A stretch of DNA of 50,866 nt from Sphingomonadaceae bacterium. GTDB lineage: Bacteria > Pseudomonadota > Alphaproteobacteria > Sphingomonadales > Sphingomonadaceae. Position numbers and translations under genes: made by a program. Shown piece after piece: positions 42,964-50,866 of this stretch (positions within the stretch are counted from its first letter, which is position 1; each line of letters opens with the position of its first letter). The notes beneath the pieces are model-generated. The model ran no database searches and had not been told where the DNA came from. It saw nothing but the letters and a program-made list of their open reading frames with translations. The DNA lies in contig CANHQT010000014.1 of assembly GCA_947463325.1 (NCBI GenBank), positions 1 to 50,866 on the forward strand, given 5' to 3'.

Positions 42964-44307
42964 TTATCGTGGCGCGATGACCAGCAATCTTTCTTGCCGG
43001 CCCGCGATCCAGTGAAAAGCTGCGCCATCCCACCAGCCATTCACTTCCAGCCGGAAGGGGACGCGCTGCCCGCCCCATTCCGTCACAGTCGCACGGTTGG
43101 CGAGTTCGATTGACCAGGCCGTCCGCGGCCGCAGGGGCCCGGCGCCACGCGGCGTTGCCGACTGATCGTCCCAAAAACCGATGGCCGGGCCCGCGCCGTG
43201 CCCATGCGTCCCGATGGGATGGGAATAGATGGAGGGGTCAAGTCCCGCCGCAATCGCGGACTCGCGGGCCGCGGCCAGCATGTCATTGCCACTGGCCCCG
43301 GTACGGAATGTGGCGACCAGCACGTCCTGCATGGCGACCGCGCCCGCCATGCCGGCGGTCAGCCCGGCTGGCGGTGCAGTCTCGCCTTCGCGCAGGACAT
43401 AGGCGAGCGCCTGGCTGTCAGTGGCAAGGCCGAGGCCCATGATCCCGAAATCGGACCAGATAAGGTCACCCGGCTGGATCACGGTATCGCCTGAAAGCTC
43501 CGCCTCGCTGCCGTGGCGAAAGATGGAGATGGATGGGTGGAACCAGACGGCCATGCCGCGTGACGCCACGGCGTGACGCAGCCACCATTGCACATCGGCG
43601 GCGGTCGTCTGCCCCGCTGTGATGACGCGGGCCGACAGCGATTCCGCCAGCAGCGCGTGGGCGACACGCATCACCGCGCCATAATGCGGCATCTCTGATG
43701 GCAAGCGCTCCTGCAACCAGTCGACCGACAGGTCTTCGCCGGAAACCACCCGCTCTTGGAATGCCGGCGGCAGAGCGGCCATCGTCTCCGCATATTGGCT
43801 TGCCGTCATGCCATCCCCGAATGCTGTGGCGGATGACCGGTTAAGCGCGATCCGGCGCGGATTGCGTTCTGCCACCAGTGCGGCGAGCCGCGCCCACTGG
43901 TCAGGTTCCTCCTCAGGGTTCCATGCGGGCGCGAACAACCCGCCCAGACCATAGCGGCTGACAGTCAGCCGCTCGACCGGCTGGCCTTTGCCCGGATCGA
44001 AGAAGACCAGAATGGTGCGCCGCCGCGCGTGAAAGCTGGTCGCATCCAGCATCGTCGCGACCACCGGGTCTTCAAGATATTCGCGCGCGACAAGGATCCA
44101 CATGTCGATGCCGCGTTCGCGCATCAGCCGCGGAACTATCGTGTCCAGCCGTTCGGTCAGAATGGCGTTGCGGATGTCTGCTTGCTCGCGCAGCGATGGC
44201 AATGACGGCGCGGGGGCGCCCCACGCGTGCACGACAGAATTGGCAAAGGCTGGTGCAGGCGTGATTGCCAACAGCAGGGCGGCGAACAGGCGGGTCGGGA
44301 TCGGCAT
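42964..44307 (-). CDS. Exported M24-family metallopeptidase (Xaa-Pro aminopeptidase-like)
   Basis: 447-residue pita-bread-fold peptidase with a signal peptide (MPIPTRLFAALLLAITPAPA FAN, so exported). The N-terminal domain begins LREQADIRNAILTERLD. The C-terminal M24 domain shows plausible metal ligands in order: DLIWSDFGIMG (Asp), LATDSQALAYV (Asp), THGHGAGP (His), AWSIELANRAT (Glu) and the final PFRLEVNGWW (Glu). Both the aminopeptidase P and methionine aminopeptidase groups use these; the exported, longer N-domain form fits Xaa-Pro-type. It faces away from the quinone-oxidoreductase gene across 74 nt. Substrate is inferred from family only. Confidence 0.88.
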   Translation of the reverse strand: MPIPTRLFAALLLAITPAPAFANSVVHAWGAPAPSLPSLREQADIRNAILTERLDTIVPRLMRERGIDMWILVAREYLEDPVVATMLDATSFHARRRTILVFFDPGKGQPVERLTVSRYGLGGLFAPAWNPEEEPDQWARLAALVAERNPRRIALNRSSATAFGDGMTASQYAETMAALPPAFQERVVSGEDLSVDWLQERLPSEMPHYGAVMRVAHALLAESLSARVITAGQTTAADVQWWLRHAVASRGMAVWFHPSISIFRHGSEAELSGDTVIQPGDLIWSDFGIMGLGLATDSQALAYVLREGETAPPAGLTAGMAGAVAMQDVLVATFRTGASGNDMLAAARESAIAAGLDPSIYSHPIGTHGHGAGPAIGFWDDQSATPRGAGPLRPRTAWSIELANRATVTEWGGQRVPFRLEVNGWWDGAAFHWIAGRQERLLVIAPR

Positions 44308-44381
44308 TTCGCTACGCTATCTGTCGGCACTGCCAATGCCAAGACTTGCGCAACGAGCCGCAGGTGGCCACTGGTCTTGCC

Positions 44382-45389
44382 ATGCCGGACTCCATACCCG
44401 CCACAGCATCCGCACTCGTCGTCCGCCAACTCGCGCCGGACCATGGCGGCTGTGCGCTGGAGGAACGCCCGGTCGGGCTGCCGGGGCAGGGCGAAGCTCT
44501 GGTCGAAATTGGCGCGGCAGGGATCAATTTCCCCGACCTTTTGATGACGGCGGGAACCTATCAATTCCGTCCCGATCTGCCGTTCGTGCTCGGCATGGAG
44601 GGGGCCGGGGTGGTGCGCGCCGTGGGCGAGGGCGTTTCCCCCGATCTGGTCGGGCAGACTGTTCTGTTCGGCGGCAAGACCGGGGCGTTCGCACATTATG
44701 GCAGCTTTCCTGCCTCGACACTGCGGCCCGTGCCCGCGGGGCTCAGCATCGCCGCTGCCGCATCCTTTTCCGCCACCTATCTGACCGCGCAAGTCACGCT
44801 GGCCCGGCGGGCGAGGGCACAGGCCGGTGAAACATTGCTGGTGCTTGGCGCGGCAGGGGGTGTCGGCCTTGCCACTGTCGATCTGGGTCTGGCGATGGGC
44901 CTCAAGGTGATTGCCACAGCCTCCACGCCTGCGAAGCGCAGTGCTCTCCAGCAACTCCATCCGGCTGCGATCGTGATTGATTCGGCTGCGGGCTTTCATA
45001 AGCGGGTGCTGGAAGAAACCGGCGGTCGCGGCGCGGACATCATCGCCGATCCCATCGGCGGCGATGCCTTTGATGAGGCGAGCCGCTGCATCGCCTTTAA
45101 CGGGCGGCTTTGCACGCTGGGCTTCACATCGGGCCGCATCCCGACGCTGGCGGTCAACCGTGCGCTGATCAAGGGTTTCAGCCTCATCGGTGTGCGGGCG
45201 GGGGAATATGCGCGGCGCGTGCCGGAACATGGCGCGGAGGATCGGGCGCTGATTGACGTGATGATGGCGCAAGGGCGCTTGCACCCGCATGTCCATGCCG
45301 CCGTGCCGCTGTCGCAGTGGCGGGATGCGTTCGCCATGATTGAGCGGCGCGAGGTGGTGGGCAAGCTGGTGCTGCTGCCGCACGGATAG
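44382..45389 (+). CDS. NADPH:quinone oxidoreductase family protein
   Basis: MDR-superfamily zinc-independent reductase (335 aa). The start ATG 44382 gives MPDSIPATASALVVRQLAP; an in-frame extension would overlap the divergent M24 gene. It has GINFPDLLMTAGTYQFRPDLPFVLGMEGAGVV, and a nucleotide-binding LVLGAAGGVGLATVDLGLAMG loop with GxxGxxG spacing. No structural or catalytic zinc Cys set is present. NADPH:quinone oxidoreductases and crotonyl/acryloyl-CoA reductase-like enzymes share this pattern; the neighbours allow either. A second MDR gene follows after 30 nt. Confidence 0.92.
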   Translation: MPDSIPATASALVVRQLAPDHGGCALEERPVGLPGQGEALVEIGAAGINFPDLLMTAGTYQFRPDLPFVLGMEGAGVVRAVGEGVSPDLVGQTVLFGGKTGAFAHYGSFPASTLRPVPAGLSIAAAASFSATYLTAQVTLARRARAQAGETLLVLGAAGGVGLATVDLGLAMGLKVIATASTPAKRSALQQLHPAAIVIDSAAGFHKRVLEETGGRGADIIADPIGGDAFDEASRCIAFNGRLCTLGFTSGRIPTLAVNRALIKGFSLIGVRAGEYARRVPEHGAEDRALIDVMMAQGRLHPHVHAAVPLSQWRDAFAMIERREVVGKLVLLPHG

Positions 45390-45419
45390 TGTGACGAGGA
45401 TAGAAGAGGGGAGAATCCG

Positions 45420-46427
45420 ATGAAGAGCATGCATGTCCGCCTGCCGGCGAGCCTGGATAGTCTGAGCCTGGGTGACAGTGCCGATCCGGGTGTGCCGGGT
45501 CCGGGGGAGGTCCGCGTGCGGCTGCGGGCCTCTTCGCTGAATTATCATGACTATGCCGTGGTCACTGGCATGATCCCTTGCGCTGACGGGCGCATCCCGA
45601 TGTCCGACGGCGCGGGCGAGGTTGAGGCGGTGGGTGAGGGCGTCACCGAATTCGCGGTCGGCCAGAGCGTGGTTTCCACCTTCTTCCCTTACTGGCTCGA
45701 TGGCACACCGCCGCTCAGCGCTTTCACGCAGGTGCCGGGGGACGGGATAGACGGCTATGCCCGCGAAACGATTGTTGCGCCAACCAGCTGGTTCACCCGT
45801 GTGCCCGCCGGATACAGCCACGCCGAGGCCGCGACTCTGACGTGCGCCGGCCTGACTGCATGGCGGGCGCTGGTGGTCGATGGGCAGATCCGCGCGGGCT
45901 CGACCGTGCTCGTCCAGGGCACCGGGGGCGTTTCGGTTTTCGCGCTCCAATTCGCCAAGGCGATGGGTGCGACAGTGATTGCGACGTCATCGTCCGATGC
46001 CAAGCTGGAACGGATGAAGGCGCTCGGGGCTGATCACCTCATCAACTATCGCGAAACACCCGCTTGGGGCGCTGCGGCGCTGGCGCTGACGGGCGGGCGC
46101 GGGGTGGATCATGTGATTGAGGTCGGCGGCGCCGGCACGCTCGACCAGTCAACCATTGCGACGCGCATCGGTGGCCACATCGCATTGATTGGCGTGCTCG
46201 CCGGCTTTGCCGGGCCGGTGATGACCGCAATGCTGATGGCGCGTCAGATCAGGTTGCAGGGGCTGACGGTCGGCAGCCGTCAGCAACAGCTGGAAATGAT
46301 CACCGGCATAGAGGCGACAGGCATCAAGCCGGTGCTCGATAAGAGCTTCGCGCTGGAAGATCTGGCCAACGCCTTCCGCCATCAGGCGAGCGGCGCGCAT
46401 TTCGGCAAGATTGTGGTGGAGATTTAA
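45420..46427 (+). CDS. NAD(P)-dependent alcohol dehydrogenase, MDR family
   Basis: Second MDR enzyme of the pair (335 aa). The start has a good GAGGGGAG box about 6 nt upstream. N-terminal LRASSLNYHDYAVVTGM and RIPMSDGAGEVEAVG replace the zinc-type GHE motif, so it is zinc-independent. The cofactor domain has TVLVQGTGGVSVFALQFAKAMG and HLINYRETPAWG. The Rossmann loop GTGGVSVFA fits NADPH. It shares the operon with the quinone-oxidoreductase gene and is convergent with the TetR gene. The substrate is unknown; alcohol or ketone reduction is the family default. Confidence 0.92.
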   Translation: MKSMHVRLPASLDSLSLGDSADPGVPGPGEVRVRLRASSLNYHDYAVVTGMIPCADGRIPMSDGAGEVEAVGEGVTEFAVGQSVVSTFFPYWLDGTPPLSAFTQVPGDGIDGYARETIVAPTSWFTRVPAGYSHAEAATLTCAGLTAWRALVVDGQIRAGSTVLVQGTGGVSVFALQFAKAMGATVIATSSSDAKLERMKALGADHLINYRETPAWGAAALALTGGRGVDHVIEVGGAGTLDQSTIATRIGGHIALIGVLAGFAGPVMTAMLMARQIRLQGLTVGSRQQQLEMITGIEATGIKPVLDKSFALEDLANAFRHQASGAHFGKIVVEI

Positions 46428-46462
46428 GGGGCCGGATATCGCGGCTTTCGCCGGGGCACGGC

Positions 46463-47122
46463 TTATCCCTCGCGCACCATGCTGAGGAACACCGTCGTGC
46501 CTCGCCGCACCTTTTCGGCAATAACCTCGGGCGGCAGGCCGTCGATCAGACCGAATTCGAGCCGGATGTCATCGAATCCCTTCCATATGGAGAGGAGCGA
46601 TTCCGCGCCGTAATAGTGGTCGGTGAGCATAATCTCTCCGCGCGCCGCATAGTCGGCGAGCACACTCGCCAGCCGCTCGCGGCAGGTGCCGGGGCCGGCT
46701 TCGTAAAAGCGGCGCGCAAGCGCGGGCATGGTGATGAATTCGACCGCCAGCATCCGCTTCATCGCCACATGGTCGCGGTCGAACAGGAATGTCAGCAGCG
46801 CGACGCCAAAGGCATTGAGCCGGTCTTCAAGCGGCGCATCCTTGGCGCCCTCACCGTCGAGCGCCTCGCCCATCCGGGCCATCTGCGCGGCGACCACGCC
46901 TTCGAACAGCACACCCTTGTCCGCAAAGCGACTGTAGACCGTCACCTTGGAAACGCCCGCGACCTGGGCGACCTCCTCCATCGTCGTGCGCGCAAAGCCA
47001 TTGTCGAAGAAACAGCGGTGCGCTGCGTCGAGGATCGCGCGATCCTTCGCCAGATCACGGCTACGACCCCCGCTGTGACGGGGCTTAACGTCCGTATTGG
47101 CTTGTGCCCTGGTCTGCGTCAT
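46463..47122 (-). CDS. TetR/AcrR family repressor of the ABC exporter
   Basis: 219-residue TetR-type regulator. The helix-turn-helix lies at about residues 30-75 (RAILDAAHRCFFDNGFARTTMEEVAQVAGVSKVTVYSRFADK), followed by an all-helical ligand/dimer domain (GVALLTFLFDRDHVAMKRMLAVEF, then SIWKGFDDIRLEFGLIDG). A 26-residue N-terminal extension rich in polar and basic residues precedes it. It is divergent from the DevCAB-type exporter, and a perfect palindrome (47149-47166) between the two covers the exporter's likely -35 box. The simplest reading is a drug- or metabolite-induced repressor of the exporter and of itself; this is inferred. Confidence 0.92.
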   Translation of the reverse strand: MTQTRAQANTDVKPRHSGGRSRDLAKDRAILDAAHRCFFDNGFARTTMEEVAQVAGVSKVTVYSRFADKGVLFEGVVAAQMARMGEALDGEGAKDAPLEDRLNAFGVALLTFLFDRDHVAMKRMLAVEFITMPALARRFYEAGPGTCRERLASVLADYAARGEIMLTDHYYGAESLLSIWKGFDDIRLEFGLIDGLPPEVIAEKVRRGTTVFLSMVREG

Positions 47123-47148
47123 CCGTCCCGAACCATATCGCCATCAAA

Positions 47149-47166
47149 ATGAACGTTGACGTTCAT
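47149..47166. promoter_or_regulatory. TetR operator-like palindrome
   Basis: ATGAACGTTGACGTTCAT: 8-bp arms around TG, perfect, with another TGAACG half-site following directly (47165-47170). It lies 27 nt before the TetR start codon and 72 nt before the exporter start, in the only gap between the two units. Size and symmetry fit a TetR-dimer site. Confidence 0.75.
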
Positions 47167-47183
47167 GAACGCTGTTGTACATT
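47156..47183 (+). promoter_or_regulatory. Predicted promoter of the ABC exporter operon
   Basis: TTGACG (47156-47161) and TACATT (47178-47183) are separated by 16 nt, matching a sigma-70-type -35/-10 pair. The -35 element lies inside the palindrome, so repressor binding would block polymerase. The exporter start codon is 55 nt downstream. Confidence 0.5.
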
Positions 47184-47237
47184 AATTGTAACTGAAGCGC
47201 GAATCGTATCTCCCCTCCCGATATCGCTCTTCGCCCG

Positions 47238-48392
47238 ATGAACCGGAACGGACGCATGAGCTGGATAGCGATACGCATGCTCACGGGCGACCGTGTGAAG
47301 TTCATCGGGCTGTTGTTCGGTGTGGCCTTCTCCGCGCTCCTGATCACCCAGCAGCTGACGATTTTCGTCAATCTGCTGATGCGCGGGGCGGTCGCCGTCC
47401 AGCAGGTCGATACCGCCAATATCTGGGTGATGGATCGTTCGGGCCGGACGATTGACGCAACCTTGCCAATGCCATCAACGGCGCTGGACCGTGTCCGCTC
47501 TGTTGAGGGCGTCGCCTGGGCGGTGCCGATGCTCCGCTCCGCCGCGATTGTGCGGACGGTCGATGGCGATCTGGAACCGGTCAATCTGGTCGGGGTCGAT
47601 GATGCGACGCTGATCGGCCTGCCGCGCAATATGGTGGTCGGGGACAAGGCGGATCTCGCCGCACCCGACGCGGTGTTCATTGATGATGTGGGTTCGCGCA
47701 AGCTGTTCCCCGAAGGTGAAATCGTCGGCACGCGGCTGGAACTGAATGACCGGCGGGCGATAATTGCCGGCATTGTCGATGCCGACCCGACCTTCACTTC
47801 GACGGTCATTCTTTACACGCGCTATTCCAACGCGCTCAATTTCATCCCGGGGTCGCGCAACCGCCTGTCCTTCGTGGTCGCCCGCGCCGTCGATGGCGAG
47901 GATCCCAAGCTGGTGGCAGAGCGTATCGCTGCCGAAACCGGCCTCAAGGCGCTGACCAGTGAGGAATTCGCCAGCGCCGGTGTGGATTTCATCATCGAAA
48001 ACACCGGCATCCCGATCAATTTCGGGATCACCGTTGCGCTTGGCGTGGTGGTCGGCATCGCGATTGTCGGGCTGACCTTCAGCCTGTTCATCCGCGACAA
48101 TATCAAACAGTTCGGCGCGCTGAAGGCGATCGGCGTCACCAACAACAAGATCCGCGGGATGGTGCTGGTGCAGGCGGGCCTCGTCGGCCTGATCGGCTAT
48201 GGCATCGGCCTGTTTCTGGCGACCGCATTCGTCTTGTCCGGCACCAATTCGAGTGATGCCTTCAAGGGTTTCTACATGCCCTGGCAGATCCCGCTGCTCA
48301 CCGCGGTGGCCGTGCTGGTGATGATCGTCATCACGGGCGCCATCGCGCTGCGCTCCGTGCTGCGCACTGAACCGGCAGAGGTGTTCCGATGA
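47238..48392 (+). CDS. ABC exporter permease (DevC/MacB-type)
   Basis: Inner-membrane permease (384 aa) of the MacB/FtsX type, first gene of a DevC-DevA-DevB-like exporter. One hydrophobic helix lies at the N-terminus (about 22-45: IGLLFGVAFSALLITQQLTIFV), then a large periplasmic domain to about 260, then three helices at the C-terminus (FGITVALGVVVGIAIVGLTFSLF; a following loop FGALKAIGVTNNKIRGMVLVQ contacts the ATPase; VGLIGYGIGLFLATAF). This four-helix layout is the family rule. The start may be ATG 47238 or 47256. It overlaps the ATPase by 4 nt. Confidence 0.93.
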   Translation: MNRNGRMSWIAIRMLTGDRVKFIGLLFGVAFSALLITQQLTIFVNLLMRGAVAVQQVDTANIWVMDRSGRTIDATLPMPSTALDRVRSVEGVAWAVPMLRSAAIVRTVDGDLEPVNLVGVDDATLIGLPRNMVVGDKADLAAPDAVFIDDVGSRKLFPEGEIVGTRLELNDRRAIIAGIVDADPTFTSTVILYTRYSNALNFIPGSRNRLSFVVARAVDGEDPKLVAERIAAETGLKALTSEEFASAGVDFIIENTGIPINFGITVALGVVVGIAIVGLTFSLFIRDNIKQFGALKAIGVTNNKIRGMVLVQAGLVGLIGYGIGLFLATAFVLSGTNSSDAFKGFYMPWQIPLLTAVAVLVMIVITGAIALRSVLRTEPAEVFR

Positions 48393-49102
48393 GCGGCGTT
48401 GCCATTCGTACGCAGGGCGTCACAAAAAGTTTTCCCGTCGGTGACGGGCAGATCCAGGTGCTGCATGGCATCGACGCCGAGATCAAATCGGGCGAGCTCA
48501 CCTATCTCGTTGGCGAATCCGGCTCGGGCAAGACGACGCTCATTTCGATCATCGCCGGCATTCTTTACCCGACCAAAGGCAGCGTCGAGGTGTTCGGCAC
48601 CGACATTTATGGCCTCAGCGATAATGATCTTGTCCGCTTCAGGCTCAACACCATCGGCTTCATTTTCCAGCAGTATAACCTCCTGCCAACGCTGACCTCT
48701 GCGGAGAATGCAAGCGTGCCCTTGGTCGCCGCCGGCATGGGCAGGGCGGAAGCGGTCGAGCGCGGGCGCGCGATGCTGGAAAAGCTCAATGTCGGTGATC
48801 AGGCGGATAAGCTGCCGCGCGCGCTTTCCGGCGGGCAGCAGCAACGCGTCGCCATCGCCCGTGCGCTGGTGCACGAACCGCGCCTTATCGTCTGTGACGA
48901 GCCGACTGCCGCGCTCGATGCCAAATCCGGACGCCGCGTCATGGATCTTCTGCGCGAGGTGGCGCTTTCGCCCGACCGGGCGGTGATCATCGTCACGCAC
49001 GACAACCGCATCTTCGATCTCGCGGACCGTATCCTCGGCATGGAGGATGGCCGCATCACTTCCGACGGGGCGATCATGCCCGACCATCACGGGGCCGCAT
49101 AA
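48389..49102 (+). CDS. ABC exporter ATP-binding protein (DevA/LolD-type)
   Basis: ATPase (237 aa) of the MacB/LolD/DevA type that powers the permease. It has Walker [11 protein letters not shown] near residue 43, the Q-loop [17 protein letters not shown], the signature [15 protein letters not shown], Walker [13 protein letters not shown] and the switch His in VTHDNRI. The start overlaps the permease TGA (ATGA). The membrane-fusion gene starts 3 nt after its stop. No unusual residue was seen. Confidence 0.96.
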   Translation: MSGVAIRTQGVTKSFPVGDGQIQVLHGIDAEIKSGELTYLVGESGSGKTTLISIIAGILYPTKGSVEVFGTDIYGLSDNDLVRFRLNTIGFIFQQYNLLPTLTSAENASVPLVAAGMGRAEAVERGRAMLEKLNVGDQADKLPRALSGGQQQRVAIARALVHEPRLIVCDEPTAALDAKSGRRVMDLLREVALSPDRAVIIVTHDNRIFDLADRILGMEDGRITSDGAIMPDHHGAA

Positions 49103-49105
49103 GAG

Positions 49106-50113
49106 ATGAACCGTTTCAGCTTCTCCCGACAGGCACTGCCGTGGATCGCGGTTGCCGCCATCGTCATCTCCGGCGTCATGATCTGGCAGACCCAGCCGGA
49201 CAGGCAGTTGGTCGAGCCTGATCAGACTCCGCTCGCGGCAGCGCGCACCGGCACGCCCCAGATCGCGGGTAGCGGCGTGGTCGAACCGTCGAGCGAGCTG
49301 ATAGAGATTGGCGCGCATATTCCGGGCGTCGTCGACCGCGTCTTTGTCCAGCCCGGCCAGCAGGTCGGCCCCGGCGCACCGCTTTTCTCCATCGACAGCC
49401 GCGATGCCCGTGCAGCGGTCGCGCAGGCAGAGGCCGACGTTGCCTCCTTCCGCGCCCAGCTCGCGCAGGCGGAGGCCAATCTGGCGACGGCCGAGGCACA
49501 GGCCGGCCTTTATGCCGATGTCAGCGATCCGCGCGCCGTTTCCGAACGCGAAGTGATCGAACGGCGCGGTACGGCACAACAGGCGCGCGCCGCCGTTTCG
49601 GTCGCGCGTGCCGGCATTGTCCGCTCTCAGGCGGCTTTGCAGGCCGCACGCGTCCGGCTCGACCGGCACACCGTGCGTGCGCCGCAGGCTGCGACCGTGC
49701 TTCAGGTCGAAACCCGCGCCGGCGAATATGCGACCGCCGGACCGGCACCCGGAGGCAACGGCCGCCCGCTGATGACGCTTGGCGAAACCCGCCCCTTGCA
49801 CGTCCGCATCGACATTGATGAAAATGAGATCGAGCGCGTTGAGCTGGGCGGCGATGCCATCGTCAGCCCGCGCGGCAGCGGCAACATGCGCGCCACCGCC
49901 GCCTTCGTCCGTGCCGAGCCGCTGGTGGTGCCGAAACGATCGCTCACCAACAGCAGCCAGGAACGCGTCGACGTGCGCGTGCTCCAGATCATCTATGCTC
50001 TGCCGCCGGGCACCTCCGGCTATTTCGTCGGTCAGCAGGTTGATGCCTTTGTGCCGGCACGGCCGGCCGAGCGTCAGCAGCAGCCTGCCGCAGGCGCGGC
50101 ACCCCAACGATGA
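49106..50113 (+). CDS. Membrane-fusion (HlyD/DevB-type) protein of the ABC exporter
   Basis: Periplasmic adaptor (335 aa) linking permease to outer-membrane channel. A single N-terminal membrane helix (LPWIAVAAIVISGVMIW) is followed by the first half of a lipoyl-like domain (GSGVVEPSSELIEIGAHIPG), a coiled-coil hairpin rich in Ala and Gln (about residues 100-190, with AQAEADVASFRAQLAQAEA), then LDRHTVRAPQAATVLQVETRAGEY completing the lipoyl-like domain, a beta-barrel domain (LGETRPLHVRIDIDENEIERV) and a short C-terminal tail. The order permease-ATPase-adaptor-channel marks the DevBCA/YknXYZ group. It overlaps the channel gene by 4 nt. Confidence 0.94.
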   Translation: MNRFSFSRQALPWIAVAAIVISGVMIWQTQPDRQLVEPDQTPLAAARTGTPQIAGSGVVEPSSELIEIGAHIPGVVDRVFVQPGQQVGPGAPLFSIDSRDARAAVAQAEADVASFRAQLAQAEANLATAEAQAGLYADVSDPRAVSEREVIERRGTAQQARAAVSVARAGIVRSQAALQAARVRLDRHTVRAPQAATVLQVETRAGEYATAGPAPGGNGRPLMTLGETRPLHVRIDIDENEIERVELGGDAIVSPRGSGNMRATAAFVRAEPLVVPKRSLTNSSQERVDVRVLQIIYALPPGTSGYFVGQQVDAFVPARPAERQQQPAAGAAPQR

Positions 50114-50866
50114 AGCCCGTCCTGCCTCTGGCGGTGCTGGCGCTTGCGCTGACAGGATGCGCCAGCGTTGATCGTGCGCCGCCGGCCACCGCCGTTACCC
50201 TCCCGCCCGCCTTCATCCTCGGTGAAGGGGAAAGGGCCGCCGCGGCCGACCTCGCGGCGCTGCTGCCGCAAGGCGATGCCGCTTTTGCCGAGCTCAACCG
50301 CCGCGCGCTCGAAAGCGCGCCGACACTCGGCGCGGCACTCGCGCGGATCGATGCGGCACGTGCGGGCCTGCGCGGTGCTGGCGCATCACTCGCGCCAAGC
50401 ATTGATGCCGCAGGGTCGGTTTCCCGCAATGAAGGCAATGCCGCACAATTCGGTGGGGCCCCCATCCCGGACACCGGCCAGACCCGCTACAGCCTCGGCC
50501 TCTCCGCCAGCTGGGACGTCGATCTGTTCGGTCGCCTGCGGGCCAGCCGTGATGCCGCTGCCGCCCGGCTCGATGCTGCCAGTGCCGATGCTGATGCCGT
50601 CCGCCTGTCGCTGTCGTCCGACATTGCCGTTGCGGTCATCGACTGGCGCACGCTTGCCGCGCGTGAGGCGGTGGCGCGGCAGGATGCGGCGAGCGCGGCC
50701 GAACTGGTCGATCTGACCGGCGTGCGCGCCCGTGCCGGCCTCGTGCCGGGCTTTGATCTCGTCCGCGCCCAGTCGCTCGCTGCTGACGCCGCCGCGCGCA
50801 TTGAACCCTTCGCCGCCCAGCGCGCCGAAGTGATCGGCCGGCTTGTGCGCCTGACTGCACTCGCCA
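50110..50866 (+). CDS. Outer-membrane efflux lipoprotein (NodT/OprM-type), 3' end cut by window edge
   Basis: First 252 codons of a TolC-like channel of the RND/ABC efflux NodT family. The ATG overlaps the adaptor stop by 4 nt. The signal peptide ends in a lipobox: MKPVLPLAVLALALTGC, so residue 17 is the lipidated Cys. The start of the alpha-barrel is visible (ALESAPTLGAALARIDAARAGLRGAGASLAPSIDAAG, the repeated NP-like helix pattern) and the marker LSASWDVDLFGRLRA (family: W.lDlFGr.r). Family members are about 450-500 residues, so roughly half is outside the window. It completes a tripartite exporter. Confidence 0.93.
   Translation, partial: MKPVLPLAVLALALTGCASVDRAPPATAVTLPPAFILGEGERAAAADLAALLPQGDAAFAELNRRALESAPTLGAALARIDAARAGLRGAGASLAPSIDAAGSVSRNEGNAAQFGGAPIPDTGQTRYSLGLSASWDVDLFGRLRASRDAAAARLDAASADADAVRLSLSSDIAVAVIDWRTLAAREAVARQDAASAAELVDLTGVRARAGLVPGFDLVRAQSLAADAAARIEPFAAQRAEVIGRLVRLTALA

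Noticed and set aside
48272..50107. 611-codon minus-strand frame across the ABC exporter genes
   Set aside because: It runs across three well-supported, overlapping plus-strand genes with intact Walker and adaptor motifs.

Overview
The window is GC-rich, gene-dense bacterial DNA whose gene content and order fit an alphaproteobacterium of the Sphingomonadales (Sphingomonas, Sphingopyxis or Sphingobium type). This is inferred from several features together: an infA-maf-RNase E/G-yacG-tRNA-Phe cluster, a hisG-hisD-nusB-thiL-hppA run, bolA opposite a J-domain gene followed by cobS and cobT, a TonB-dependent receptor, many exported serine and metallopeptidases, and a large acyl-CoA catabolic block. 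No rRNA, insertion sequence, phage gene or CRISPR array was seen. No gap between genes exceeds 300 bases.

Layout. 1-3.5 kb: nitronate monooxygenase (cut by the window edge), aspartokinase lysC and an exported S41 peptidase, all on the minus strand. 3.6-5.7 kb: a tightly overlapping infA-maf-RNase E/G-yacG operon followed by tRNA-Phe. 6-14 kb: an exported S9 peptidase, the proton-pumping pyrophosphatase hppA, then thiL, nusB, hisD and hisG. 14-17.3 kb: a DUF2332 protein, an epoxide-hydrolase-like enzyme, a pirin and BolA. 17.3-22.9 kb, plus strand: a zinc-ribbon/J-domain protein, cobS, a membrane-anchored acidic protein, a GNAT-like protein and cobT. 22.9-25.6 kb: a visibly A/T-richer three-gene cassette of exported proteins around an M48 metalloprotease. 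25.8-28.3 kb: a TonB-dependent receptor with a long Gly/Pro-rich insert. 28.5-29.9 kb: class II DAHP synthase.

29.9-46.4 kb is a catabolic block for acyl-CoA intermediates. It holds enoyl-CoA hydratase, 3-hydroxyisobutyryl-CoA hydrolase-like enzyme, several MDR and SDR oxidoreductases, TesB thioesterase, acyl-CoA synthetase, a regulator made of two fused TetR units, an MFS transporter, OmpW and a pair of acyl-CoA dehydrogenases. Together they could import, activate, beta-oxidise and release fatty or branched acyl chains. An exported M24-type peptidase and a small acidic lipoprotein sit within it. 46.4 kb to the end: a TetR repressor divergent from a DevC-DevA-DevB-type ABC exporter and its outer-membrane channel (cut by the window edge), with a palindrome over the exporter's likely -35 box.

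The best candidates for undescribed biology are the low-GC exported M48 cassette, the cobS-X-Y-cobT arrangement, the tandem TetR fusion, and the minimal RNase E/G-like protein. None can be proved novel from sequence reading alone. Function calls rest on recognised motifs; starts were moved to internal codons where a ribosome-binding site, gene overlap or signal peptide supported it.
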